From Pelomonas sp041914785 (GTDB taxonomy: Bacteria > Pseudomonadota > Gammaproteobacteria > Burkholderiales > Burkholderiaceae_C), in the NCBI GenBank assembly GCA_041914785.1, contig JAYSCT010000005.1, positions 1-64,000 of the forward strand: a stretch of DNA of 64,000 nucleotides, written 5' to 3'. Both the position numbers and the translations under genes were made by a program. How positions within the stretch are numbered: the first letter of the stretch is position 1; every line of letters begins with the position of its first letter. Below, piece after piece: positions 1-8,311 of the stretch. The notes beneath the pieces were generated by a model. It saw nothing but the letters and a program-made list of their open reading frames with translations. It was not told where the DNA came from and ran no database searches.

Positions 1-212
1 GCCGCCAGCGCTACAAGGGCCTGGGCGAGATGAACCCCGAGCAGCTGTGGGAAACGACGATGGACCCGACCGTCCGCCGCCTGCTGCGCGTGCAGATCGA
101 AGACGCCATCGAGGCGGACAAGGTGTTCACGATGCTGATGGGCGACGAGGTGGAACCACGGCGGGATTTCATTGAGACGAATGCCTTGCGGGCGGGCAAC
201 ATCGACGTTTGA
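1..212 (+). CDS. gyrB: DNA gyrase subunit B, C-terminal end (partial)
   Basis: This is the last 70 or so residues of GyrB, the ATPase subunit of DNA gyrase, which introduces negative supercoils. The reading frame is open from base 3 and begins RQRYKGLGEMNPEQLWETTM, the highly conserved end of the TOPRIM/C-terminal region of bacterial GyrB. It ends with the typical RRDFIETNALRAGNIDV tail. The start lies outside the window. GyrB and ParE share this region, but the NALRAGNIDV ending is characteristic of betaproteobacterial GyrB. A gyrB locus suggests the left edge may be near dnaA-dnaN, which cannot be checked here. Confidence 0.95.
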   Translation, partial: RQRYKGLGEMNPEQLWETTMDPTVRRLLRVQIEDAIEADKVFTMLMGDEVEPRRDFIETNALRAGNIDV

Positions 213-265
213 CGTCACACACCTTGATTGCAATGCTCCGCAGCGAATGAAGGGAGCGCCTGACC

Positions 266-2131
266 ATGCGTCTGCTGCACTACATCGAGATCGAGAACTT
301 CAAGCGCTTCGGTGATAAGCAACGCATTGAACTAGATCATCCGGCCGTGTTGATCGGCCCCAACAATTGCGGCAAGACCAGTGCCATCCAGGCGTTGGCG
401 CTCTGGTCTCAGGCGGTGCGCACTTGGTATGACGTTCGCAAAGACACGTCGGCGAAGGAGCGGACCGCCACTTCGCTGAACCGGCTGAGCATCGTGGCTG
501 TGCCTGTCAGCCGTACGCGCTACTTTTGGCATAACACCCGTGTACAGAGGGTACCGCTCACCATCACCGTGGGCGTGGAGTTCAAAGGGCAGATCGAGCC
601 TTTGACGATGCGCTTCACTCACCGGGGTGATGAGCTGGTGTATTGCTCACCGGATGAGTCCGTTATGGGTAATGCCGAGCTGATCGCGTTCGCCACTAGC
701 TTGAAGGTTGAGTTGCTGTACCCGATGTCTGGTCTGGACACGGAAGAGCCTATCTTGCAGCCCGGCCGAGTGGATGTGCTGCTTGGCCAAGGGCGCACGG
801 CAGATGTGCTGCGCAACTTGTGTTTGGCTGTGGCGAAGTCGTCGGCTGATGACTGGAACAGAGTGGTCCAGTTGATGCAGCGGTTGTTCAACGTCAGCCT
901 CGGGCGACCCGAAGAGACGAGTCGCGGAAGTATCACGATGAACTACCGGCAACCCGGCGTGAAGGAGCCGCTGGATATTTCTTCCGCGGGCCGGGGCATG
1001 CTGCAAATGCTGTTGGTGTTTGCCTATCTCTACTCGCACAAGCGCAGCGTGTTGCTGGTGGATGAACCCGACGCGCACCTGGAAATCTTGCGGCAGAAGC
1101 AGGTGTACGTGTTGCTTCGCGACATCGCGAGCGAGAACGGGTCACAGGTGGTGATGGTGACCCATTCAGAAGTGATTCTGGACGAAGCTCTAGACACCAA
1201 TCTCACATTGCTGCTCGAAGGTCGCGCTGACGATCTTGCCAAGAAACAAGACATCCGAAACAGCCTCAAGCACTTTGGTGCCGATCACTACGTGAAAGCG
1301 CGGGAGCGTGGGTATGTGCTGTATGTGGAGGGGGGCACAGACATTGACATGCTCAGAGGCTTGGCTGAGCGACTCCAACATCCGGTGGCGGACATTTGGG
1401 ACGAGCGGGTCAACAGCTTTTATGTGCAGAACAACTACCCGCTTCAGGACGTGGATGCCGAATTGGAGCGCGTTGAGGGTGGTTTTGGTCTGACTCCGCG
1501 GGAGCACTTCAATGGGCTTCGCAACCTTCTGCCCAGCTTGCAAGGCGTGGCAATTCTCGACAACGACGGGCAGAACCGCCAAGACCGAGATGAAGGGTCG
1601 TTGAGGATTCGTTACTGGCGGCGCTATGAGGCAGAGAACTACTTCATCACGCCGGAGCTCTTGCGTCGCTACGCCTACTCTCACTTTCCCGTGGACGACC
1701 TGTTTACGTCGCATGCTCGACAAAGCGTGGATGACGCTTTGGCAGAGACACTCGCTGAGTTGGTTTTCGATGGCAGTCCAGAGGACTATGAAATCTGGCT
1801 GCAATCTCCTGCTGACGCTGCGAGGCTGATTTGGGAGACGAAGACTGCTCGACGAAAGCTCAGCGCCATAGCAGAAGAGTTTTTCCGTCGACTCGCGCAG
1901 AAGGTTGGCGGCGGCATGCTGCTCAAGAAGGGCGAGCTTCATCGTTTGATTGACCACGCGGAGCTTTCAACGACGGCCGAGGCTGAAGTGCGTGCCAAGT
2001 TGGATTTGCTGAAGGCAGTGTTCGAGCATGCTCGCCAGCGTGGGGAGACCACTGGTATTGACACTTCCCCTGACGCATCAGGCGACAAGGAAGAGGTTGA
2101 GGCAACAGGGCTTGAAGGCCTTGACTCTTGA
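266..2131 (+). CDS. OLD-family ATP-dependent nuclease (AAA ATPase + TOPRIM)
   Basis: A 621-residue protein with an N-terminal ABC/SMC-type ATPase and a C-terminal TOPRIM nuclease, the plan of OLD-family (overcoming lysogenization defect) proteins, several of which act in phage defence. Visible motifs: Walker A GPNNCGKTS at residues 31-39, a signature-like SSAGRGMLQ, Walker B LLVDEPDAHLE, a switch histidine in MVTHSE, then TOPRIM acidic residues in YVLYVEGGTD and VAILDNDG. A class 2 OLD or GajA relative is possible, but no GajB-like UvrD helicase follows, so a standalone class 1 type fits best. Its GC content is clearly below that of gyrB and dacC on either side, which suggests horizontal acquisition. 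The ATG follows AAGGGAGCG about 11 bases upstream. Confidence 0.85.
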   Translation: MRLLHYIEIENFKRFGDKQRIELDHPAVLIGPNNCGKTSAIQALALWSQAVRTWYDVRKDTSAKERTATSLNRLSIVAVPVSRTRYFWHNTRVQRVPLTITVGVEFKGQIEPLTMRFTHRGDELVYCSPDESVMGNAELIAFATSLKVELLYPMSGLDTEEPILQPGRVDVLLGQGRTADVLRNLCLAVAKSSADDWNRVVQLMQRLFNVSLGRPEETSRGSITMNYRQPGVKEPLDISSAGRGMLQMLLVFAYLYSHKRSVLLVDEPDAHLEILRQKQVYVLLRDIASENGSQVVMVTHSEVILDEALDTNLTLLLEGRADDLAKKQDIRNSLKHFGADHYVKARERGYVLYVEGGTDIDMLRGLAERLQHPVADIWDERVNSFYVQNNYPLQDVDAELERVEGGFGLTPREHFNGLRNLLPSLQGVAILDNDGQNRQDRDEGSLRIRYWRRYEAENYFITPELLRRYAYSHFPVDDLFTSHARQSVDDALAETLAELVFDGSPEDYEIWLQSPADAARLIWETKTARRKLSAIAEEFFRRLAQKVGGGMLLKKGELHRLIDHAELSTTAEAEVRAKLDLLKAVFEHARQRGETTGIDTSPDASGDKEEVEATGLEGLDS

Positions 2132-2195
2132 CTCGGCAGATCACGAAGCAATTGCAGCAGCGCATCAACATCGCGCAACAACCCCCTGAGCCTGA

Positions 2196-2246
2196 CGAAG
2201 TACCCTACTGCCGGCCCATCGGATCGGCCGCTTCGGGGGTACTTCG
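2196..2246. repeat. Inverted repeat between OLD gene and dacC
   Basis: Ten-base perfect arms CGAAGTACCC (2196-2205) and GGGTACTTCG (2237-2246) flank a GC-rich centre that can pair further. It lies in the otherwise empty gap 2132-2327. There is no T-run, so a classical terminator is not obvious; it could be a weak terminator of the OLD gene or an operator of the next gene. Confidence 0.5.
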
Positions 2247-2327
2247 CTCACGCCGGCGAACTACCCATCTCGGCGATCAGTCAACTGATTGCGAGCCACT
2301 TCCAGGCTTCCCCATGAAGCACCTCCC

Positions 2328-3581
2328 ATGACCCGCAAACTCCGCATTTCCCCCCTGCTCCCCACCCTCCTCGCCACCGCCCTGCTGGCCGGTTCCTTTA
2401 TGGCCGCCGAGGCCGCCCCGCATGCCAAGCCCAAGGCCGCTGCCGTGCGCAAGGCCAAGTCGACGGCACCCGCCGAACAGGCGATGACCACCGACGCCAA
2501 TGGCCAGTCCATCCCGCTGCTGGAGAACAAGGCCTGGGTGCTGATGAACTTCAACACGGGGCAGGTGCTGGCGTCGTCCAACCCGGACGAACCGCTGCCG
2601 CCCGCGTCGCTGACGAAGATGATGACCAGCTACCTGGTCGAGCAGGCCTTGAAGAACGGCAAGGTCAAGCCCGACGACAAGGTCACCATGAGCGAGAGCG
2701 CCTGGTGCCGCGGCGGCAAGAACGGCGACAGCTGCATGTTCGTGCCGCTCAATGCGCAGGCTTCGCTGATGGACATGCTGCGCGGCGTGGTGATTGCCAG
2801 CGGCAATGACGCGTCCAAGGCGCTGGCCGAGCACCTGGGCGGCTCGGAAGCCGGCTTCGTCACGCAGATGAATGCCGAGGCTGCCAAGCTGGGCATGACG
2901 AAGACGCACTTCGAGAACGCGGACGGCCTGCCGGGCGCCAACCACAAGGCCTCGGCGCGCGACCTGGCCGTGCTGGCCGCGGCCATCATCCGCAACAGCG
3001 CCGAGTTCTACCCGATCTACGCCGAGCGCGAGTTCACCTACAACAACATCAAGCAGGGCAACCGCAATGCGCTGCTCTACACCGACCCGACCGTCGACGG
3101 CCTCAAGACGGGGCACACCGAGGAGGCGGGCTACTGCCTGGTGGCTTCGTCCAAGCGCAACGGCATGCGGCTGATCTCGGTCATCCTGAACTCGAGCAGC
3201 AAGCAGGCTCGGGCCGACCAGACCCGCGTGCTGTTCAACTGGGGCTACGCCAACTTCGAGGAGGCGACGCCGGCCCAGGCCGGCGCGACGCTGAGCAACG
3301 CCAAGGTCGTGTACGGCGTGGTGCCCGAGGTGGCGGCGGGCATCGCCAAGCCGTGGACGCTGGTGGTGCCCAAGGGCCAGGCCACCGCGGTCAAGACCGA
3401 GGTGACGCTGAACCCGGGCCTGGAGGCGCCCATCGCCAAGGGCGCGGTGATCGGCAAGGCCGTCGCTTCCGCCAATGGCAAGGTGCTGGGCGAGGTGCCG
3501 GTCGTGGCGCTGGCCGATGTGGAGCGGGCCGGCTTCTTCCTGCGCCTGAAGCAGCGCGTCACCGGCTGGTTCTCGAAGTAA
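2328..3581 (+). CDS. dacC: D-alanyl-D-alanine carboxypeptidase (PBP5/6 family)
   Basis: A penicillin-binding protein that trims the terminal D-Ala from peptidoglycan pentapeptides in the periplasm. The 417-residue product has a signal peptide (cleavage near MAAEAA, residue 30), the active-site motif SLTK (94-97), SGN (158-160) and KTG (260-262), then the beta-rich PBP5 C-terminal domain and an amphipathic tail ending LRLKQRVTGWFSK that would anchor it to the inner membrane. I chose the ATG at 2328 because it gives a clean signal peptide; an in-frame TTG at 2289 would add 13 non-signal residues. The symbol dacC is by family resemblance; dacA is an equivalent name. Confidence 0.93.
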   Translation: MTRKLRISPLLPTLLATALLAGSFMAAEAAPHAKPKAAAVRKAKSTAPAEQAMTTDANGQSIPLLENKAWVLMNFNTGQVLASSNPDEPLPPASLTKMMTSYLVEQALKNGKVKPDDKVTMSESAWCRGGKNGDSCMFVPLNAQASLMDMLRGVVIASGNDASKALAEHLGGSEAGFVTQMNAEAAKLGMTKTHFENADGLPGANHKASARDLAVLAAAIIRNSAEFYPIYAEREFTYNNIKQGNRNALLYTDPTVDGLKTGHTEEAGYCLVASSKRNGMRLISVILNSSSKQARADQTRVLFNWGYANFEEATPAQAGATLSNAKVVYGVVPEVAAGIAKPWTLVVPKGQATAVKTEVTLNPGLEAPIAKGAVIGKAVASANGKVLGEVPVVALADVERAGFFLRLKQRVTGWFSK

Positions 3582-3590
3582 CCCGCCCCG

Positions 3591-4964
3591 TCAACCCGCT
3601 TCGTGGCCCAGCCTGGCCGCCATGTCGGCCAGGCCTGTCAGCGTCCTGTCCAGTACCGGCTGTGAGAACCCTGGCGGCAGGCCCTGCTGGGCCTGCTCGA
3701 TGACGCGCGGCGTCAGCGCCAGGATGCGCTCGATGAGGGCGTTCGCTGAGTCCAGGCCGCACAGTTGGGCCGTGCTGTCGAAATGCCGCCGCTGGATCTC
3801 GAAGAGCTTGCGGTGCCGGTTCTTGCCGCGCAGGCTCATCGCGAGCTTGGCGTCGTGCACGTTGATCTGGCTGGGCGCCTCACCGGCCACGGGCCAGGCG
3901 GAGAGCACGTCGTAGAAGGGTGCCAGCCGGTAGCGGCCTTGCGGCAGCAACTGCAGGCTGAAGTTCTTCGCGTGGCCGTCGATGGCGGCGAGCATCCAGA
4001 ACAGGATCTGCGCGCTGAGGAAGTTCTCCACGTCGGCCTGGGCGTTGGGGTTCACGCTCAGGCGCAGCCGGCTGGCGATGTCGACGATGCCCGGCCCGCC
4101 GTCGCGCTCGTACTTGGCGGTGGGCGGCAGCGCGAAGACCTGGCAGAAGTCTTCCTGCGGCAGGCGCAGCCACCAGGCGGGCGTGCCGTCGCTGGCGGCC
4201 GGCACCAGGCGGCGGTCGAAGCGTTCGACGATGAGCGGCCGGTGCCGGCCGAAGCGGCCCATCTGCGCGGCCGGCACGGGCAGGCCGTACAGGCCCAGCA
4301 GGCGCAGGCACAGCCATTCGTTGTCCACCGATGCGGTGAAGTCGATCTGCCGCGACTGCCCGCCGATCAGCCCCAACGGCAGCTTGAACAGGTGCGTGGT
4401 GGGCGTGGCGCCCAGCGGCCGGCACCAGCGGCCGTCGTGCCACAGCAGTGCGGTCTTGTCCTGCGCGCCGGCGATGGAGATGCGGAACTCGGCGTCGTCG
4501 CCGGCCGCAGCGGTGGCCATGCCGCCGGTGGGCGTCACGGCGCGGTCCAGGGCCTGCTCGACGCCGGCCTCGTCCAACGGCTCGGCAGCGATGCGCCGCA
4601 CGTCGGGCGAGTCGGCGTCTACAGGCAGCAGTTGCAGTGCGCCGACGCAGTCACGGCCGATCTCTGCCAGCAGGCTGAAGGCGCTGGTGTCGGCCAGGCG
4701 GAAACGCGCGGCAATGCGCCGCCGGATGGGTTCGTAGTCGGGCAGCAGGTTGTCGAAGTAGTGGCCCACGGCTGCGGAGGTCAGCGGCACGGGGGCCAGC
4801 GGCAACGGCAGCGACAGTGACAGCGGGCGCGCCTCGGGCGCCGTCAGCCAGGCGGCGTCGTAGGCCAACTCCATCGGCCCGCGGGTGGGGAGGCGCCATT
4901 CGCCGACGCGCTGGCCGTTCATCCACAGGGACAGCGCCTTGGCGTGCGAGGGGCGGCCGGCCAT
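3591..4964 (-). CDS. hipA: HipA-family serine/threonine kinase toxin
   Basis: The toxin of a type II HipBA pair. HipA kinases phosphorylate glutamyl-tRNA synthetase and induce dormancy and persistence. The 457-residue protein shows the family hallmarks: the SIAGAQDKTALLW loop that carries the autophosphorylated serine, the catalytic-loop motif DGHAKNFS, and the metal-binding segment APFYDVLS. The N-terminal HipA_N portion is in residues ~10-110. Only 4 bases separate it from hipB upstream, so the two are one operon. All visible kinase residues are intact, so it is probably active. It converges on dacC with an 9-base gap. Confidence 0.92.
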   Translation of the reverse strand: MAGRPSHAKALSLWMNGQRVGEWRLPTRGPMELAYDAAWLTAPEARPLSLSLPLPLAPVPLTSAAVGHYFDNLLPDYEPIRRRIAARFRLADTSAFSLLAEIGRDCVGALQLLPVDADSPDVRRIAAEPLDEAGVEQALDRAVTPTGGMATAAAGDDAEFRISIAGAQDKTALLWHDGRWCRPLGATPTTHLFKLPLGLIGGQSRQIDFTASVDNEWLCLRLLGLYGLPVPAAQMGRFGRHRPLIVERFDRRLVPAASDGTPAWWLRLPQEDFCQVFALPPTAKYERDGGPGIVDIASRLRLSVNPNAQADVENFLSAQILFWMLAAIDGHAKNFSLQLLPQGRYRLAPFYDVLSAWPVAGEAPSQINVHDAKLAMSLRGKNRHRKLFEIQRRHFDSTAQLCGLDSANALIERILALTPRVIEQAQQGLPPGFSQPVLDRTLTGLADMAARLGHEAG

Positions 4965-4968
4965 GGCG

Positions 4969-5235
4969 TCACCACTGCGCCGGGGGGGCGTCGGCGGCGG
5001 GCGTGCCGGCGGGGCCGTCGGCGTTGGCGATGAAGAGCTCCAGTCCCAGCGCCTGGGTCAGCTCGAACAGCCGCTGCACGCTCAAGGCGCCCGGGTCGGA
5101 TTCGAGCTCGGAGAATCGGTTGGCACTCAGGCCCATGCGCTCGGCCAGCTCGCCTTGCGTGAGCCGGCGGGCCTTGCGGGTGGTCTTGAGCAGCACCCCC
5201 AGCTGCTCGGGGGCGTGGATCAGGCGGTGTGTCAT
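4969..5235 (-). CDS. hipB: HipB-like XRE antitoxin/repressor
   Basis: An 88-residue helix-turn-helix protein that would neutralise HipA and repress the operon. The XRE/Cro fold is seen in LGVLLKTTRKARRLTQGELAERMG with the recognition helix around LSANRFSELES. The C-terminal extension (FIANADGPAGTPAADAP) is the kind of flexible tail degraded during HipB turnover. I use the ATG at 5235; a TTG two codons earlier (5241) is possible. Two TATCG-N7-CGATA sites lie 34-77 bases upstream, which fits autoregulation. Confidence 0.9.
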   Translation of the reverse strand: MTHRLIHAPEQLGVLLKTTRKARRLTQGELAERMGLSANRFSELESDPGALSVQRLFELTQALGLELFIANADGPAGTPAADAPPAQW

Positions 5236-5268
5236 CGGCAAACCTCGATCTCGTCGATTTTTGCTTTT

Positions 5269-5311
5269 TATCGATATACCCGATATTCGTCAAGTATCGA
5301 CTTGGCCGATA
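5269..5311 (-). promoter_or_regulatory. Twin HipB-type operators
   Basis: Two inverted repeats of identical design, TATCG-N7-CGATA, at 5269-5285 and 5295-5311, 26 bases apart centre to centre, directly upstream of hipB. Both are followed by TT on the same side. E. coli HipB binds TATCC-N8-GGATA sites, so the architecture is that of the family with a changed half-site and spacing. The 26-base step is about two and a half helical turns. Confidence 0.75.
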
Positions 5312-5370
5312 TTGAGTGCGTGTCGATGAGATCGATGTTTTCGGACGGGTGCTGGGGCCGGAGCCGGCCT

Positions 5371-6405
5371 TCAACCCACCGCAGGGAGAGGTCGCCCCGG
5401 TGGCAACGGCGCGGGGTCGAGGTCGAGATCGACGCGCTGGCGCACCAGCTCGAAGCCGCTGTGCAGCTCCCGCACGTCGTACAGCTTGCCACGCGCGCTC
5501 TTGAACGGGCGGTGCACGACGAGCATCCACGCGCCGTCCAGGTTCCTGAACAGCATGCCGTGGCCGCTGCCTTTGGCGAGCCAGACGGGGCCGTGTTCCC
5601 AGGGGCCGAACAGGTTGCCGGAGGGCGAGCGCGACAGGGTCTGGAAGTAGCCGTCGTCGCCCCAGCTGGACCACAGCATGTGCAGGCTGCCGTCGGCGGT
5701 GCGGTAGAGCTGCGGGCCATCGGTGACGATGATGCCCTGGCCCTGCTGCGGCCGCGCGGCGGGCGAGGCGCTGCCGCGGAACAGCTCGCGCGGGGCGCCC
5801 GTGGCGCGCAGCTCGTCGTCCAGCGGCACGGCGGCAAAGGCGCCCACGCGCAGCTGCAGCCACTCGTGCGCGTAGACCATCCACGGCTTGCCGGCGGCGT
5901 CCACGTACAGCGTGCCGTCCAGCGTCATCAGCGACTTGTCCACCACCGGCTCGCCGCCGCGCAGCAGCGTGAACGGTCCGCCCAGCTGGTCGGCCACGGC
6001 CAGCACGGTGCTGCGGCGGTAGGTGCGCTGGCCCGGCACCGGGCTGGGTTCGGCCAGCGCCAGGCCCTCGTTGTGCACGGTGACGAACAGGACCCACCGG
6101 CCGCGCCAGCGGTGCACTTCGGGCGCCCAGCAGCCGTCATCGGCCCAGCTGTCGGCGGGCAACTGGAACACGAGTTCCGGTTGGTTCCAATGCTTGAGGT
6201 CGCGGCTGCGGTAGGCCATCACGCCGAGGGCCGGGCTGCCGCTGAACGACGGGTGGTTCTTCGTGAACAGCCAGTAGGTCTGGCTGGCCGTGTCGGTCAC
6301 GATGAAGGGGTCGTGCACGTCCATGCCGGGCAGCGTCATCGTGTCGGCGGCGCGCGCCCAGGCGGGCAGGGTGCCGGCCAGGGCCAGCAGGTCGCGGCGC
6401 TTCAT
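5371..6405 (-). CDS. Glycoside hydrolase family 43-like exported protein
   Basis: A 344-residue protein with a Tat-like or Sec signal peptide (MKRRDLLALAGTLPAWARA) followed by a five-bladed propeller of the GH43/GH62 type. The early VHDPFIVTDTASQTYWLF segment contains the catalytic-base aspartate position of GH43, and the WAPEVHRWRGRWVLFVT and PWMVYAHEW blades carry acidic residues placed as in arabinofuranosidases and xylosidases. It probably acts on plant polysaccharide side chains. The start ATG overlaps the stop of the upstream esterase (ATGA, 6402-6405), so the two are cotranslated. The exact substrate cannot be told from sequence. Confidence 0.8.
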   Translation of the reverse strand: MKRRDLLALAGTLPAWARAADTMTLPGMDVHDPFIVTDTASQTYWLFTKNHPSFSGSPALGVMAYRSRDLKHWNQPELVFQLPADSWADDGCWAPEVHRWRGRWVLFVTVHNEGLALAEPSPVPGQRTYRRSTVLAVADQLGGPFTLLRGGEPVVDKSLMTLDGTLYVDAAGKPWMVYAHEWLQLRVGAFAAVPLDDELRATGAPRELFRGSASPAARPQQGQGIIVTDGPQLYRTADGSLHMLWSSWGDDGYFQTLSRSPSGNLFGPWEHGPVWLAKGSGHGMLFRNLDGAWMLVVHRPFKSARGKLYDVRELHSGFELVRQRVDLDLDPAPLPPGRPLPAVG

Positions 6406-7343
6406 CGCGCGGCCTCCCGGGCCAGCAGGCCGCGCTGGCGCAACCAGTCCTCCGCGCGGCGCGGCCACGCGGACGCGTTGCCCAGCCCGTCGCGCATGGC
6501 TATGCCGTGGCCGCCCTGCTCGAAGACATAGAGCTCGGCCGGCACGCCGGCGCGGGTCAGCGCGTCGAAGTACATCAGGCTGTTCTGCACCGGCACCGTC
6601 TTGTCGCCCTGCGTGTGCAGCAGCAGCGTGGGCGGCGTGGTGGCGCTCACCTGCTGCTCCAGCGACAGCAGCGCCCGCTCCGCCGCGCCGGGCGTGGCCC
6701 CCAGCAGCGCCTGGCGGGAGCCGGCGTGCGCGGCGGGGTCGGTCATCGTGATGACGGGGTAGACCAGCACCGCGAAGTCGGGCCGCGCGTTGACGGCGTC
6801 CAGCGCGGCGCCGGTGCGGCCGTCGGCGTGGTCCCACAGCGTGCTGGCGCTGGCGGCCAGGTGGCCGCCGGCAGAGCTGCCCATGACGCCGATGCGGTTG
6901 GGCGCCACGCCGAACTCGGCCGCGCGCGAGCGCACCAGGCGGATCGCGCGCAGCACGTCCTGCAGCGGCGCGGGGTGGCCCCATTCCTGCAGCCGGCTCT
7001 TGAGGATGAAGGTGGTCACGCCCAGCGTGCTCAGCCACGCGGCGTACTGCTGGCCCTCGCGGGCGTTCGACAGGAAGGTGTAGCCGCCACCCGGGCACAG
7101 GATGACGGCGCTGCCGTTGGGCCGGTCCACGGCGGGCGGCACGACGGTCAGCGTGGGCTGCGACACGTTGGCAATGCGGCCATCGGGCCCCAGCCGTTCG
7201 GGGCCGAGGCCGCCGCGCGCGGCCGGGGCGTCAGCGCGCCGGGCGGGCGGCACGCCCTCGGGCCACAGCGGGATCTCGGCAGGCGGGGCGGCAAGGGTCA
7301 GCATGGGCAGCAGGGCGGTGGACAGCAGCAGGCGGCGCTTCAT
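6402..7343 (-). CDS. Exported alpha/beta-hydrolase, acetyl(xylan) esterase-like
   Basis: A 313-residue secreted esterase of the BD-FAE/acetylxylan esterase type. After a signal peptide (to about residue 20) comes an oxyanion motif CPGGGY, the nucleophile elbow GSSAGG, the acid in HTQGDKTVP, and the histidine in EQGGHGIAM. The family deacetylates plant cell-wall polysaccharides or removes feruloyl groups. Its overlap with the GH43-like gene makes a two-gene debranching operon in which the esterase and glycosidase would act on the same decorated polymer. Confidence 0.85.
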   Translation of the reverse strand: MKRRLLLSTALLPMLTLAAPPAEIPLWPEGVPPARRADAPAARGGLGPERLGPDGRIANVSQPTLTVVPPAVDRPNGSAVILCPGGGYTFLSNAREGQQYAAWLSTLGVTTFILKSRLQEWGHPAPLQDVLRAIRLVRSRAAEFGVAPNRIGVMGSSAGGHLAASASTLWDHADGRTGAALDAVNARPDFAVLVYPVITMTDPAAHAGSRQALLGATPGAAERALLSLEQQVSATTPPTLLLHTQGDKTVPVQNSLMYFDALTRAGVPAELYVFEQGGHGIAMRDGLGNASAWPRRAEDWLRQRGLLAREAAR

Positions 7344-7401
7344 GCGGGCAGTGTGCCCCGCGCGCCCGGGCGGGAACGCTCAGCGTGGTGACGGGATCGC
7401 G

Positions 7402-8265
7402 TCAGCCCGCCGCGTCGCCCAGCCAGTGTCCCAGGTACTGCATCGCCGCCGGCGTGCGCGCCAGGCTGCGGTGGTTGGTGCCGGCGAACTGCTGCACCGT
7501 CACCGCGCAGCCGGCCGCCCGCAGCGCGCCGACGAGGGCGTGCGAATGCGCATGCGGCACCTGGCGGTCGCGCTCGGCCAGCAGCACGAGCACCTCGCAG
7601 GCGAGCGCCCGCGCGGCGGCGACGCTGTCCAGCGGCGAGCGCAGCAGCGGCATCAGCGGCGCGATGAGCGGGTGGCGCCTCAGCACCGCGCGCAGGCTCT
7701 TGAGCGGCGTGATCAGCGCGACGCCGGCGACCGGCATGCCGGCCGCCGCGCGCCGGGCCGCCAGCTGCATGGCCACGCCGGTGCCCAGGCTGCGGCCGGC
7801 CAGATGCAGCGCCCCGGGCGGCAGGCCCAGCCGCGCGAGCCCCCAGCGGGCGATGGCCTCGGCGTCCGCCACGCAGGCGGCCTCGCCGGGCCAGCCGCCG
7901 CTGCGGCCCAGGCCGCGGTAGTTGAAGGCCAGCAGCGCGCAGTCGTCGGGCAGCCAGCCGGCGAGGTCGGGCGTCCACGCCACGTGCTCGTTGCGGCCGG
8001 CGAACCACAGCAGCAGCCGCGTGGGCGGCGGGCCGCCGGCGGGCAGCGTCAGCCAGCCCTGCAGCAGCGGGCCGCCGGGGCGCTCCAGCCAGACGGGCAC
8101 CGTGCGGCGGCGCGTGGCGGCGGGGCCGGGGGCGGCGCGGCGGATGTGCCAGGTGCGCCCGAACAGCAGCCGGCCCTGCAGCGCGGCGACGCTGGCCATC
8201 AGCAGGCTCCAGGCGAACAACGCCCAGGCCCAGTCAGGAACGGTGGGAACGGGGTGGAGGGTCAT
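7402..8265 (-). CDS. Membrane-anchored alpha/beta hydrolase
   Basis: A 287-residue serine hydrolase of unknown substrate. The N-terminus (PDWAWALFAWSLLMASVAAL) is one transmembrane anchor. The hydrolase core has the nucleophile elbow LAGRSLGTG, a catalytic-acid candidate in LLAERDRQVP and a histidine in GTNHRSL. It resembles YfhR/Bem46-type hydrolases. I place the start at 8265 because the 63 residues upstream in frame lie opposite the kinase gene and look like shadow sequence. It follows the 8312-10075 kinase in the same direction after 46 bases. Confidence 0.75.
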   Translation of the reverse strand: MTLHPVPTVPDWAWALFAWSLLMASVAALQGRLLFGRTWHIRRAAPGPAATRRRTVPVWLERPGGPLLQGWLTLPAGGPPPTRLLLWFAGRNEHVAWTPDLAGWLPDDCALLAFNYRGLGRSGGWPGEAACVADAEAIARWGLARLGLPPGALHLAGRSLGTGVAMQLAARRAAAGMPVAGVALITPLKSLRAVLRRHPLIAPLMPLLRSPLDSVAAARALACEVLVLLAERDRQVPHAHSHALVGALRAAGCAVTVQQFAGTNHRSLARTPAAMQYLGHWLGDAAG

Positions 8266-8311
8266 GCGGCGCGCCAGCCTAGGCCGGGCGCGTGACAGCG
8301 TGGTGAGGGGC

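Noticed and set aside
266..2131. Gabija defence system
   Set aside because: A GajA-like architecture is plausible but no UvrD-like GajB follows; dacC comes next.
2128..2331. A 67-codon frame overlapping the end of the OLD gene and running into dacC
   Set aside because: It contains the 2196-2246 inverted repeat, has no family resemblance and no ribosome site; more likely non-coding.
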